A DNA stretch of 64,000 nucleotides from Paguma larvata (GCA_030068075.1 CM057826.1:67243312-67307311), one strand, 5' to 3'. Shown: positions 47,386 through 58,707, numbered from the stretch's first letter. The notes: generated from the letters alone by a model not told the origin. Numbers and translations: made by a program.

Positions 47386-47924
47386 GTGGTGAGGATGGGT
47401 GACAGGACCAGCAAGTAGACTGAGTTTTATCCTTCAAAGAAGGCATGACCCTCTACTCCTTTGAAAAAGATAGTTGTTTCAGTCAGTAATATGGTACAAA
47501 TTAATCATAATCAATACTTGGGAGGGGTATGATGCAAGGTGACTTCTCAGATTCCTGCCTGTTTTCTAGAATGCAAATCTAAACCACAGCAATATCAAGA
47601 CTATCTTATCAGGACAACTGATAAATGAAAAATACTGTCATAATATTCAGTTTAATTCCAATTCAGCTTTCCTCCAGGCCTATCCGATGAGTCTACCCAA
47701 ATAGGGTGTGATGCAGTAATTACAGGTGCACTTTATCAGATTCTGACACAGGATTTGATCATAATTTCTGGATTTGAGGATGTACAGCACTGAATGAATG
47801 AATCCAAAAAAACCTTCTGGCACTCTCTACCAACCATCACCAATCCCATTAACAGTAGATAAGAGAGTATATCCAGCAATTTTTCTTGCAGATTCCAGAC
47901 TTTCTTCACATTGTCTGAATCTAA
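47386..47924. other. No recognisable feature
   Basis: About 540 bp between two repeats; nothing recognised. Confidence 0.5.
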
Positions 47925-48045
47925 TATGCACTAGATTATAGTTTCTGTCTGTTTTAATCATTGATGGATCTCCAGCACCTAAAACAGAGACTGGGACATA
48001 GTAGGAGCTCAATAAATACTATTAATAAAATAAATCATTGGATTA
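47925..48045 (+). mobile_element. L2 LINE 3'-end fragment
   Basis: ttgatggatctccagcacct, aaaacagagactgggacata and gtaggagctcaataaatact match the L2 3' terminus (ccagcgcctagcacagtgcctggcacatagtaggcgctcaataaat). Confidence 0.75.
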
Positions 48046-48090
48046 GAAAAAAAAATCAAAGAGGCAATTATGAGCTGAGGTGATCACTCT

Positions 48091-48351
48091 ATAAAAGTAT
48101 CAGATCAGGGCACCTGGGTAGCTCAGTTGGTTCAGCATCCAACTCAGTTTTGGTTCAGGTCATGATCTCATGGTTCATGAGTTCAAGCTCCACATCGAGC
48201 TCTGTGCTGACAGTGCGGGGCCTGCTTGGGATTTTCTTTTTCCCCCTCTCTCTCAGCCCTTTCCCTGCTCACTTGCTCTCTCTCTCTCTCTTTCAAAATA
48301 AACTTAAAACTATTTTTAAATAATAAAAAAATAAATAAAAGTATCAGATCA
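48091..48351 (+). mobile_element. Full-length CAN-SINE with perfect 17-bp duplication
   Basis: Body 48108-48334 starting gggcacctgggtagctcagt and ending in a long A/T-rich tail. Flanked by ATAAAAGTATCAGATCA at 48091-48107 and 48335-48351 (perfect). Confidence 0.97.
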
Positions 48352-48632
48352 CCAGCATTTCTTTAGGATCTCAAGCATGCCCAAGTGCTGTTCAGAAGAT
48401 TATGACACCAAAATATTTCATTATAAAAGCTGTACAGTATATTTTATAATATTTAAAAAAGAAAAAAGGGGAATGAAAAATAACAGAACTAAAACTCATG
48501 TACTACTACCACGCAGCTTTAGAGACAATGCACTGTCAAAACTATCCCAATTCACCTAGGGTGGCACTTCGTAGGTGCCTTCCTCACCTGCCCTGCAGTG
48601 TAACCGCTGTACTTAATTTGGTGCTTATCAAT

Positions 48633-48875
48633 CTCTTTATATATATATGTATATAATTTTTTAATGTTTACTTATTTTTGAGAGAGAGAGGCAAAGCCTG
48701 AGCAGGAAAGGGGCAGAGAGAGAGGGAGACACAGAATCTGAAGCAGGCTCCAGGCTCTGAGCCATCAACACAGACCTTGACACAGGGCTTGAACTCATGA
48801 ATTGCAAGACCATGACCTGAGACAAAGTCAGATGCTTAACAGACTGAGCCATCCAGGCGTCCCTCTTTTTATATA
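48633..48875 (-). mobile_element. CAN-SINE, minus strand, in an AT-rich target
   Basis: Body about 48657-48862, full length. Probable duplication CTCTTTATATATA (48633-48645) against CTCTTTTTATATA (48863-48875), 12 of 13 identical. The element sits in a TATATA-rich tract that continues to about 48930. Confidence 0.92.
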
Positions 48876-49834
48876 TTTTATATATAGGCACACACATATA
48901 TAATCTCTCATATATATAATCTCTTTATAATAATGGTATTCTGTAGATAAGTATCTTTAAGTGCTAATAGATAGTATCATTTCATGTTTTAAATTGTGTT
49001 ACCTGGCTATATGAATTCTTCAGCAATTTGCATAAGTCTGTATTTAAGAGTTCATCTTCTAGAAGTTCTGCACATATATATTGCACATATATGCACTGAC
49101 ATATCATATATGCTACTTTGTAAACTTGTTTTTTTCTTTTATGGTCTTTCATTCTAAAATACTTCACAAAACAAAAATAAAACAAACCCCTAGAGGGTGG
49201 ACATACCCCTAGAGGTAAAATACTGCAAATATACTAAAAGCCCTATGCGTAACCTTTTTCCAGCGCTTTCACTTCCTTCACTCTCCCTCTTGCCTTCCTC
49301 CCATAGGCAGATTTGGTATTTATATTTTGTATCTCCTCCCCGGAAATAGCTAATATCAGTTTTTACTTTTAAAAACTTTATCTATCATTCTCTTCTAGAA
49401 ATAAAAAGAGAAATACTGACTTTTTGAGGGTCTGGACTTCATGCAAGTGTGTGAGTTTTAGCTCCCCATGTGGAGAGGGCCCTATACCTAGTCTTAGGTC
49501 CCCTCATGGCCTCTCCTCTCTTTATTCTTCAAGACTCAGATGCCCCAGGGCAGCCTGTGGGCATCACTACTCAGGCTTTTCTCTCTCTCCATTTTTGACA
49601 CTTTGAGATTCCTACCGTTTTATTGTGAGCTCATCTATACATTTTAAGGATGTATATTGGACCTTATGCAGCATTTCATGGTGCTTATAGCAGGAGAGTT
49701 TTTCAGAACATCTAACCTGCCAAATTTCTTGAAGTAAAAGTTATGAAAGTATTTCCTAAATATTCTAAATATATTATAGTCAGCACAAGCATACAGTCAT
49801 TTCCCATAAGACTGTCACAATTTAAAGAGCTGAC
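48876..49834. other. No recognisable gene
   Basis: TATATA-rich to about 48930, then sequence without a recognised repeat. Short frames only. Confidence 0.5.
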
Positions 49835-50060
49835 ACTTGCTAGATTTTTAAGTTTATTTATTTTGAGAGAAAGAGAGAGCATGCATGCACACGAGTGAAC
49901 AGGGGAGGGGTAGAGAGAGAAAGGGAGAGAGAGAATCCCAAGCAGACTCCGTGCTGTCAGTGTGGAGCCCAAAGTGGGGCTCAATCCCATGGATTATGAA
50001 ATTAAATTGGACACTTAACTGACTGAGCCACCCAGGTTTCCCACATGCTGGATTTTTTAA
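49835..50060 (-). mobile_element. CAN-SINE, minus strand, with imperfect duplication
   Basis: Body about 49852-50042. acttgctagatttttaa before it corresponds to acatgctggattttttaa after it. The head ends gccacccaggtttccc. Diverged, medium-age copy. Confidence 0.9.
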
Positions 50061-50519
50061 AGAGATGTATCGATTTGATCTAAATAACTCACTTTGTGTC
50101 AACGCAAATATCTTTATATGATCATTTTTGTTTACAAAAATATATTTTTATTTTTTTTAATAGAGAATAACCACAGATGCCTAACAGATGCCTAAAAAAA
50201 ACCTAACAGACTTTTCCTTCAACAGTATAAAAACAGAGGGAAATATTTCAGAGGCAATAAGTAGTTAAAAAGCAAAAGATGAAGACAGTCTCCAGTGTGG
50301 TTAGCCCAGGCTTTGTGAGAGAGAACATTCGTGAATTGGGTGGACTACACAGATAAGAGGAGGGGCCCAATGTCTGGAAAAGGGGGTTTTAGTGATGCCA
50401 GCATAGCAAGTATAACTCTTAGTTAAGGCTAATGGAAAAAGGAACTCTGCAATACCCGGAAAGCCTTGTTCTGGAACTGTACACAGCACATCAAGTAGAT
50501 ATTATTCCATCTGAAGCTG
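50061..50519. other. No recognisable feature
   Basis: Contains a short tandem repeat of cctaacagatg / cctaaaaaaa near 50180-50208. No gene or family recognised. Confidence 0.45.
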
Positions 50520-51085
50520 TGGTTACGATTGGTTTTTACTGGTTGTATGAGGTGGTTTTTCTTTTCCTTTGATGCACTTTCTGTATTTAAAAATTCTTCC
50601 TGCTTCCATTTGTCTCCTCCTCATTATCTAGCCTTCTCTACCCTGTTCTGGAGGGTCCCTGGAGGCTGACGCATGGCTACAATGATCTCTTTTGGACCCC
50701 TGACTTTCATTTGAGTTTAACCAATGAGAGGCACTAGGACAGTTCTGGAAGGTAGAAAGAGAATGAGTCAGATTACTTATTTCCCCAGCACGTTCCCTGA
50801 CAGGTAGTCATGGATTATCTGCCTCCTTCTATTCAAAGCCATGTATTTCTATATAGTTACTATCTCCTCATAATGGTGATTCTCCCTCACCTGTCCCCTC
50901 AGGCATCAAGTGGTCCCAGTATCATTACTACTAGCCCCATCGGCCATTAACACTGCCTATAACTTTATTAACCTCTCCTCAAATTTTTCAACTTGATTAT
51001 ATCATCTAATTTGCGAAGGAACTCCACATAATATAGAGGGATAATTTTGGTGTGAAGTGAGACTTCAGATTTTATTTGGAAAGAT
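50520..51085. mobile_element. Old interspersed repeat of unnamed family
   Basis: Segments such as ggacccctgactttcatttg, accaatgagaggcactagga, cctcccctcaggcatcaagt-like text (cctgtcccctcaggcatcaa), taactttattaacctctcct and caaatttttcaacttgatta resemble a common mammalian repeat I recognise but cannot name with confidence. It is non-coding. Confidence 0.4.
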
Positions 51086-51093
51086 TCCTCTAG

Positions 51094-51340
51094 GAGAAGG
51101 CGGGGAAGACGGCAGAGTAGTAGGGCCCTAAAGTTACCTCATACCACAGATACAAATAGATAACACTCACATCAGCGTAAATAAGCCAAAAAATGACCCA
51201 AAGATTGGCAGAACCAACTCCACAACTTAAAAAAGTAAAGAGGAGGCCACATCAAAGAATGTAGTAAAGGCAGAGGTGTGGCTTAGGAGCTAAAAAGACT
51301 ATCTGCGGTCAGGAGGGACCTGGTGGTACAGAGAAGAGTG
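51094..51340 (+). mobile_element. Isolated L1 5'-UTR fragment
   Basis: ggcggggaagacggcagagt, atagataacactcacatcag, tgtaaataagcc-like text, aaaatgacccaaagattggc, agaaccaactccacaactta and gaggccacatcaaagaatgt match the first roughly 200 bp of carnivoran L1 5' UTRs, the part that carries the sense promoter. The match ends near 51340 and no ORF1, ORF2 or 3' end follows in the same orientation nearby. This is unusual because L1 copies normally keep the 3' end. Confidence 0.7.
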
Positions 51341-51742
51341 AGAAAACTTTAACTCATTTCCCCATTTTATCATTCAACCTTTTTGTGGTAGCATTGTTTA
51401 GATATAACGTGCCATGGGGTATTTTTGGGGAAAGATACTATAATTTTTAAAAAGGAAAAAAATTTTCCTTAGCCTATTTGAGGTAAATAGGTGTTAAAGG
51501 AATAAAATGACTATCACACCAGCAAGCCCACAAACAGAAGACAGATTCCCATAACACTTGAGTCTGAAAGTGAGAGAGGCCAAATTTCATGAGTTCTTAC
51601 TACCAGTGGGACTTGGATGCTGGAATTTTAAAAATTAGTGGCTCAACTCTAGGAGAGCCCAGAGGACGTTAGGAAGCTGATAAACAAACCAGATGGGTGG
51701 TTCTTTAAAAATTTTTTTCATGCGCATTGCAATATGATGAGA
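51341..51742. other. No recognisable feature
   Basis: About 400 bp with nothing recognised. Confidence 0.5.
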
Positions 51743-51900
51743 CACACATTCATTCATTCATTCATTCATTCATTCATTCCACAAAAGCTTATGATCAATA
51801 TGTATGATCATCCACTATGTGGAAGGCAGAGCTCTAGATGCTGGAGACATAAGCAAGAGTAGAGAAAACCCTGCCATTGTGGAAGTATCATTCTAGTGTG
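51743..51900 (-). mobile_element. L2 3' end, minus strand, with (CATT)8
   Basis: Eight perfect CATT units at 51747-51778, followed by cactatgtggaaggcagagc, tctagatgctggagacataa and accctgccattgtggaagta, the antisense of the L2 3' end. The tetranucleotide run grew out of the natural L2 terminal repeat. Confidence 0.7.
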
Positions 51901-52479
51901 AGAATATAAATTGAACTTGAGCTTTTAACACATCTTGAAAGCTATTTGTAGAATAAACCTCCAGACCATGATGTGAGTTAAGAGCTCCTACCAGTGTTTG
52001 TTAACTCTTGACCTCATGGACTTGGTTTTGACTTCCCAGCTCTGTAAGCCCTTCCTTCAACTCTTTTCTCAATGTATCCGAACCTTAGCTTTCCTCCACG
52101 GAATGATCACTCTGGATGTCAACATATTGAGATAGCTTTAGCTGAGCACTCTGCTCTAGTTCTTGACTGACAGTGCCCATCTCGGACATCTCAGACATCT
52201 CAGACGGATGAGCCCTAGATATTCAGAGAGCAAGGTGTTGGTGAGATGGTAGTGCTAAAGCAAGTATTCAAAAAGAATGTGTCCCACATAGCAGTGTCAG
52301 TTAACAGCACATAGTGAGGATCTAACAAATATTCATTTTATTAGTGTTATTGGCTACTTCCAATAAAATAAAAACATCAAATTGTTAATTTAGGGGTTGG
52401 ATCGGCTGTAAAGGATGAGGGGACCTTGGCACACTCGAGTCAGTGGAGAGGAGTAAGCTGGGAACAGGCAGAGGTTGTG
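51901..52479. other. No recognisable gene; short triplicated decamer at 52177-52208
   Basis: tctcggacatctcagacatc tcagacgg is three near-copies of a 10-bp unit (atctcagac). Otherwise nothing recognised. Confidence 0.5.
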
Positions 52480-52695
52480 CTTGCTTGCCCAACAGCGAAG
52501 AATGGACTTCCAGCTCCACAACTTATTGAAATTACCTCTCAAAAAATAAAATTTCTCATACATAAAACGGACATGATAATAGCTCCGAACTCATGGCGCT
52601 GTTGTGAAGATTAGCATAAATACATATAAAGCACTTAAAATAGCACCCTGGCATACAGTAAAAACTCAGTAAATATTGGCTATAATTATTTTTTA
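52480..52695 (-). mobile_element. MIR SINE, minus strand
   Basis: ataaaacggacatgataata, gctgttgtgaagattagcat, aatacatataaagcacttaa, aatagcaccctggcatacag and gtaaaaactcagtaaatatt are the reverse complement of the MIR 5' half and core. Confidence 0.8.
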
Positions 52696-53064
52696 AGTCA
52701 TAGGCTATGTTGAAGAGGGAGTGTGCTACAGATGGAACTTGGCCAGAAGTACAAGCATCACCAAGTGATGGCAGATGACTCTAAATATTGTTACTCCCTC
52801 CCACTGGTATGAATTCCAAATGGGGTGGAACTGCATGTAAGGACAATTGTTTGAAATAACTCATGGGAGAGAAGAAAAACAAACAAAGAAATGAGTTACT
52901 GTCTGAAAAAGACAATTTGATACCTTTTCCAATAATTAATCCTAAAATTGTTATGATGCCATAGTTTAATATTTCTCTGGCTAATTCTCCTTGTAGTATT
53001 AATAACTGTCTTCCAACTTGTCTTAAATTATCTTTGGGAGCTATATTGCTCTTAGAAACTACAC

Positions 53065-53210
53065 TATGCATTACAACCATCTGGAGTAATTATAAAACAC
53101 TCTGATGCCTAGGAACTGGTTCAATTATTTTCACATAGGATCTGGACATCTGCATTTTTTTTAAATGGTTCAGATGATTTCAGTGTGCAGCTAGGGTTGA
53201 GAACTATCCA
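53065..53210 (+). mobile_element. MER5A-type hAT-Charlie DNA transposon relic
   Basis: gcattacaaccatctggagt, aattataaaacactctgatg, gatctggacatctgcatttt, ggttcagatgatttcagtgt and agggttgagaactat follow the MER5A consensus, ending in the reverse of the left terminus. Non-autonomous, no coding capacity. Confidence 0.75.
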
Positions 53211-53399
53211 AGAAGATAGTTCCAGAATCAAACCCGTGGTTATCAAAAACCTTTTTCTCACAACTGCTAGCTCTGAGTACTTCAGCATGATGAATAACTA
53301 CTGGGACTGGCCCTTTTTCTAACACTCTACTGATTCTAATTTCCCTTTCTTCCACTAAACCAAGGGAGAAAGGAGAAAGAAAAACTTCATTCAACCAAA

Positions 53400-53530
53400 G
53401 TTTTTATCTTCATTCAACCAATATCTATTGAGCATCTGCTATAAAACAAGCATTGGGTGGGTTCGAAGGACCTAGTAATGAATAGTTTAGATTTCACAGC
53501 CTGGTAAAGGACTGTGTGGTCTAGTACATT
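53400..53530 (-). mobile_element. L2 3'-end fragment, minus strand
   Basis: cttcattcaaccaatatcta, ttgagcatctgctataaaac and cctagtaatgaatagtttag match the reverse complement of the L2 end (attcattcaacaaatatttattgagcacctac). Confidence 0.65.
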
Positions 53531-53620
53531 TTTTACTTAATAGCCTCACATCTTACATATTTGAAGTTCAAAGTGCAGCCCTTACCTGGTTAAAATTAAT
53601 CTGGGAATTCTTTATATAAA

Positions 53621-54727
53621 TCTTTTTTCTTTAATTTTTCATTATGGCAAAATACACATATCATAAAATGGTACCATCATGACCATTTCTATGGGTATGA
53701 TTCAGTAGTATTAAGTACTAAAATATTGATTATTATCATATACATTATATGATATGTATACAATTACACATATTGCCGTGTACCCATCACCACCATTCAT
53801 ACCCAACTCTTAATCTTCCAAAACTGAAACTCAGTTCCCATTAAACAACAACTTCCCAACATTCATCCCTCCAGCCGCTGACAACCATCATTCTACTTTC
53901 TGTCTCCACGGTTACAACTATCCAGTACCTCATGTAAGTGGATTTGTATGGTATTTGTTTTTGTGACTGCCTTATTTCACTTACCATAATGTCTTAAAGT
54001 TTCATTCTTATTACAGTACATGTCATAATCTCCTTCCTTTTTAAGGTGGAATAATATTCCATTATATGTATATTCCACATTTTGCTTATCTACTTATCTG
54101 TCAATGAACACTTCGGTTTCTTCCACGTCTTAGCTATTGTGAATAATGTTTCTAGGAACATGGATATACAAATGTCTCTTTGAGATCCTACTTACAATTA
54201 TTTTTTTGTATATACCCAGATGTAGGATTGCTACATTGTATGGCAATTCTATTTTTAATTTTATTTTTAAAAGCAGTAAGAGCCACCTTACTGCTTTCCA
54301 CAGTGGCTGCATCGTTTTACATTCTCACCAATAGTGTGCAAGTGTTCCGATTTCTCCATATTCTCACTTTCTGGATTTGTTTTGTTTTGTTTTTTTATAG
54401 TAGCCATCCCAGCAACAGATGTAACGTGGTATCTGAGTGCAGTCTTAATTTGCATTTCCCTGATGATTAGTGATATTGAGGATCTTTTCATATGCTTCTT
54501 GACCACTCCTATATCTTTTGTGGAGAAATGTCTATTCAAGTCCTTTTTAAAGTCTGATTGTTCTTTGTTGCTGTTGATGAGCTTTAGGAGTTCTCTACAG
54601 ATTCTAGATATTAATCCATTATCAGATACATCATGTGCAAATATTTTGTTCCATTCTGCACGTTGCTTTCCACTGTGTCCAATGGTGCACAAATTTTTAA
54701 TTTTGATGAAGTCCAAACGAAAAATCC
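53621..54727 (-). mobile_element. L1 (L1MA-age) 3' portion, minus strand
   Basis: 3' UTR in antisense (cccatcaccaccattcatac; ccgctgacaaccatcattct), then ggtggaataatattccatta, tagctattgtgaataatgtt and the antisense ORF2 C-terminus (tgcatttccctgatgattag; tctagatattaatccattat; ccattctgcacgttgctttc). 5'-truncated, with decayed frames. Confidence 0.85.
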
Positions 54728-54965
54728 AAATGATCAAATTTAGTGTGAAATACACTGTACTGCTACAGCTTACTTGGACTTCCTGCAGTGGGAGCTTTTC
54801 TGTTCCCCATTTGCGATTTTCATGGGCTACCAAGCTGATACAAATTTGGGTATTTCTAAAATCCAGATTGGGTGTGAAGATTTTTTTATTAAAAAAGAAG
54901 TTAAAATAGGAAAACAAAACACAATTGAACCAATCTGAGATTATTGTTGGATTGTATTTACTCAA
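54288..54965 (-). pseudogene. L1 ORF2 C-terminal remnant fused by chance to upstream frame
   Basis: The longest open frame in the window (225 codons). Residues from about 80 to 210 are ORF2-derived: EWNKIFAHDVSDNGLISRIC, then LNRHFSTKDIGVVKKHMKRS, then SLIIREMQIKTALRYHVTSV. The first roughly 80 residues (54725-54965) come from non-L1 sequence. The C-terminus ends in the region of the ORF2 zinc knuckle. There is no RT domain or promoter. Most likely a chance read-through. Confidence 0.8.
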
Positions 54966-55649
54966 AGAAGAGTTTGGTTATCGTTCTTAATAGCCATTAG
55001 CAACGGTTTGAGGTCAAACTTTATGCATGCCTTTTAAAATCAAGATATTTTAAAGAGGCCTTTTTGACACTGTGTGTTCAGCCTTGAAATTATTTGCTTG
55101 GATGTTGCAGCCACAGGCTCTCAGTGATGTACTTGAAGAGAAGTTTCAATGGACAATCATTTAGAACATTAAGAATACTCAGAGGAAATGAGCATTTGAA
55201 TGAATCATTGACCCAAACAATAAGAGCTTCTATGTTACTTAAAATGCTTCAGAAACCCTAAAATAATTAGTAAATTTAAGTACAGAGGAACATCCCTAGA
55301 TCTTACTCCAAGAGCAAAGTGATGAATCACTCTCTGGGGCCAATCTAAAATTAATATTTTTCAAGGCTCTCTCTATTGCACTTACCGTAGGGATGTTTTA
55401 TTTAATCAGAAAAAAATATAAACTCATATGAGATATTATAATATGCAATCTAGCCAAAAAAATCATTATTCCCTACAATTTTTTCTTTTACAAAATTCAC
55501 CATTTTGATATCACTACCCAAACAATTCCACTAAATAATGAAAATTAAAAAGTTAATTGTCTATGGTTTAATCCATCCAAAATGGTTTATCTGTTTTATT
55601 TTGGCATTTCTTCTTGGAATTAACAATACATCCATGAATGCTGAAAATG
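54966..55649. other. No recognisable feature
   Basis: About 680 bp with nothing recognised. Confidence 0.5.
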
Positions 55650-55770
55650 TTATATTTCTTGATCTGGATGGTGGTTACATAAGTGTCTTCACTTTTCTTT
55701 TAAAAAATCACTAATTTAAGTTACGTTTTGTGTGTACACTAAACCTCAATAAACTGTTTAATAGTTGCTA
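55650..55770 (+). mobile_element. L1M 3'-end fragment
   Basis: ttcttgatctggatggtggt, tacataagtgtcttcacttt and taaacctcaataaactgttt match the L1M 3' terminus, similar to the piece at 9262-9423. Confidence 0.6.
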
Positions 55771-55875
55771 TAAAAAACCTCTACAATAATACACTAGGAA
55801 AAAATATTCTCCGTTTATATCAAAGACCAAGGGTTAATTTTCTTAATTGTATAAAAACTTCCTAAAATAAAAAAG

Positions 55876-56115
55876 GGAGGAACACCTGGATGGCTTAGTC
55901 AGTTAAGCTTCCAACTTCAGCTCAGGTTATGATCTCATGGTTCATGGGTTCAAGCCCCGTGTAGGGCTCTGTGCTGACATGCTTCAGATTCTGCATCTCC
56001 TTCTCTCTACTCCTCTCCTGCTCGCACTCTGTCTCTCAAAATTGAATAAACATAAAATAAAATAAAATAGGATAGAATAGAATAAAATAAAATAAAATAA
56101 AACAAAACAAAATAG
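55876..56115 (+). mobile_element. CAN-SINE with expanded (AAAAT)n tail
   Basis: Starts ggaacacctggatggcttag, carries gttcatgggttcaagccccg (B box) and a CT-rich stretch. From 56043 the tail is an AAAAT/AATAG pentanucleotide repeat to about 56115, a microsatellite born in the SINE tail. Confidence 0.93.
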
Positions 56116-56305
56116 GGAAAGATACAAAACCCAAGGGAAAAAAAGTGTGCAAAGGATATGAACTTAGAGTTCACAGAAAAAAGAAATACAAGTGGATCTT
56201 AAGCATATGAAATAATGTTAAATCTCATTTAGAAGAAGAGAAATGCAATAAGATTTTATTGAAATAGTACTTTGTGTTTACTAGCTTGTCATATGTCAAA
56301 AAAGG

Positions 56306-56478
56306 CTGGGGCATGTGGGTGGATCAGTTGGTTAAGCATCCAACTTTGGCTTAGTTCCTGATCTCACAGTTCATGAGCTTAAGTCCCACTTCAGGCTCCA
56401 CACAGATGGTGCAGAGTCTGCGGAGCCTGGAGCCTGTGTGGGATTCTCTCTCTCTGCCCCTCACTCACTTGCAACTCT
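56306..56478 (+). mobile_element. CAN-SINE whose tail became a purine microsatellite
   Basis: Starts tggggcatgtgggtggatca, continues ttggttaagcatccaacttt, catgagcttaagtcccactt and the CT-rich stretch ending gcccctcactcacttgcaac. Where the A-rich tail is expected a long GAAA/GGAA array begins. Confidence 0.92.
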
Positions 56479-56587
56479 AAGAAAGGAAAGGGTGGGGAGA
56501 AAGGGAGAGGGGGAGGGAGAGGGGGAGGGAGAGAGGGAGAAAGAAAAGGAAGGAAGGAAGGAAGGAAGGAAGGAAGGGAGAAAGAAA

Positions 56588-56639
<52 letters not shown>

Positions 56640-56640
56640 A

Positions 56641-56688
<48 letters not shown>

Positions 56689-56798
56689 AAAGAAAGAAAG
56701 AAAGAAAGAGAAAGAAAGAAAGAAAGAAAGGAAGGAAGGGAGGAAGGAAGGAAGGAAGAAAGAAAGGAAGGAAGAAAGGAAGAAAGAAAGAAAAAGAA
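56479..56798. repeat. (GAAA)n/(GGAA)n purine tract, about 320 bp
   Basis: GGGAGA-rich at the left, (GGAA)n near 56550-56575 and long (GAAA)n from 56580 to about 56730, then mixed GGAA/GAAA. From 56494 to 56798 the plus strand is 305 consecutive purines. The three long overlapping open frames here (Lys/Glu/Arg on one strand, Phe/Leu/Ser on the other) are products of the repeat, not genes. Confidence 0.98.
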
Positions 56799-57455
56799 TC
56801 AACCTTTTTTAAAAATAGGTTGATCACACTATGCAGTAAGATCAAGGAAATCAAAAGACACACTTCTCTACTGTAGAGAAATGCAAACTGGTAACATTTT
56901 CATAGAGGACAATTTGATGGTATCTGTCATATTTACAAATGGATTTTTTTGACATAGCAACTGCACTTCTAAATCTCTAACCTATAGTTATGTTGAAGCA
57001 TGTGTAGTGATACGTATATAAGAATGTTAATGGCAGCACTGCTTGCAAGAGCAGAAGAAGGATAACAACCTAAATGTCTCTCAGTAGACTGGTTAACCAG
57101 GGGTAGGTACGGTCACACAATGAAATACTCTTAATCCCAGAAAAGAATGTAAGTGTTCTTTATGAGTTTATATAGAAGGATCTCCAAGAACTACTGGGGG
57201 TGAAAAATAAAAACAAGGTGTGGACAGCATGTACAGTACACTATCATTCACCTGAGAGAGTGTATATTAATATTTTTATGTATATTCACAAAATATGCCT
57301 GGAAAGATATACCAGAAAGTCCCATCACTGACTTCCCTGAGAGAGGAACTGGGTGGTTTGGGAACAGAGGTTCAAGAAGGGCTTTTCACTACATGGCCTT
57401 TTACATCTTCTGCACATCGAACTAAGTGAATGTATTGTTTCCAAAATAAAAGGAT

Positions 57456-58339
57456 ACATTTTTAAAATATGCCCATGAATTTCTTCCTTTTAAGTAATCC
57501 TAAACTGCCTTACAGATTGGAACGGATCAGAAGTACTGTAGGTGCACAAGCTGATCTCATCCTGCTTTAAAGGGCCAGGGGGAGACATAATCAATGTACG
57601 GGTACAATTAGGTGAAAATTCCAGAGGTCTGTTTCGTTTTGGGCTGTCTGGTGATTTTTAGAGACTGTTTACATTTCTACTGAGGTGATTCTGGTGAGTC
57701 AAGTTACCAAAATACTACTAAATAGGTAAAAATTGTGGTAGAGAATTATATAGTCTTTTTCAATATTAGTTCCATTAGTCTAAGAAATTCCAGAAATTAA
57801 TTAAATGCAGGTGTTCTAATTCAATATTCTAATTCAATTCTGTATTATTCCAATTTGAATTCCAATGGAATATACTAATTCAATCCTATATTTATTAAAA
57901 TATTCCTTATTTTTCTGAAGAATGCCCTTTACAGAATCCTCTAAAGGGAAGCCATAGGACACAAGAAAGGACAGTCTTGGTATTAAGATAACCAGCTTGC
58001 TGGGTTGGTGTCATGTCTTATTGTGTGTTCAGCAGGCATCTAACACTCTGAAAATAATCAAAACTGTTTTTGGCAGTTAATTATCAAATGGTGGGGCTAT
58101 ACAGCCGATCTGAGTGACTGTGCCAACATCATTTATTAAAGTAGTTAGAAAAAAATCAAAGCACATGTAGCAATGGCCTTGACTGCTCTATGGTGGTGAG
58201 ATAAATGCTTAGGAAAATTATTCAAATTTTTCATACCATTAGGGTAGAAAGATCATTTTATAGTAATTATATTTGGTTTCCTATGTGGAAAAAAAACTAG
58301 GCAGATAATTACCCATTGGTATTCCTGCTGTAGAAGACA
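57456..58339. other. No recognisable feature
   Basis: Contains a short local repeat of the type attccaattcaat at 57815-57890. Otherwise nothing recognised. Confidence 0.5.
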
Positions 58340-58535
58340 AGGCATTTATTGAAGGCCTCTCTGCACCAGGCATTTATGTTTGGTTGAGTAATTTTTATAC
58401 CTACATGAGGTAGGTTTAATTATCTACCCTTTAAGATGAGAAAACAAAAACATAGAGATAATACATTTGGAGTGATGGAGCCGGCATTACAATCAGTCTC
58501 TGGCCAACGGGATGGACTGATCTTCTACCACAGTA
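58340..58535 (+). mobile_element. MIR SINE relic
   Basis: ggcctctctgcaccaggcat, ttatacctacatgaggtagg, tttaattatctaccctttaa and gatgagaaaacaaaaacata then gatggagccggcattacaat match MIR landmarks. Confidence 0.7.
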
Positions 58536-58707
58536 CTTTTATATAAAAACTACTTACTGCCCATATTTCAATTTTGCCAGCAGACCTGAATAGCACTTAC
58601 TCCTTCTCCAGTACAGAATTGAGTCTAGATTTGGGAAACTGCATTTTATTGCGGTGTCCGTTGAGCCTCTTTTAATCTGCAACATCTCCATAGCCTTTCT
58701 CTCATTT

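Larger units (their letters stand above)
55790..57455 (+). mobile_element. Old L1M ORF2/3'-UTR relic interrupted by two SINEs
   Basis: Ancestral text is collinear across both insertions: accaagggttaattttctta, then aaaggatatgaacttagagt, tacaagtggatcttaagcat and gaagagaaatgcaataagat, then taacattttcatagaggaca, atggcagcactgcttgcaag, aatgtctctcagtagactgg, agaaggatctccaagaacta, gaggaactgggtggtttggg and a final gtgaatgtattgtttccaaa. No intact frame. Confidence 0.7.

Noticed and set aside
52177..52208. Short direct repeats of atctcagac as a possible regulatory array
   Set aside because: Only three copies of a decamer with no recognised factor site; more simply explained as replication slippage.
56438..56863. 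Three overlapping open frames of 113-128 codons (Lys/Glu/Arg-rich and Phe/Leu/Ser-rich) on both strands
   Set aside because: They are translations of the (GAAA)n/(GGAA)n microsatellite. A tetranucleotide repeat without stop codons is open in several frames by construction.
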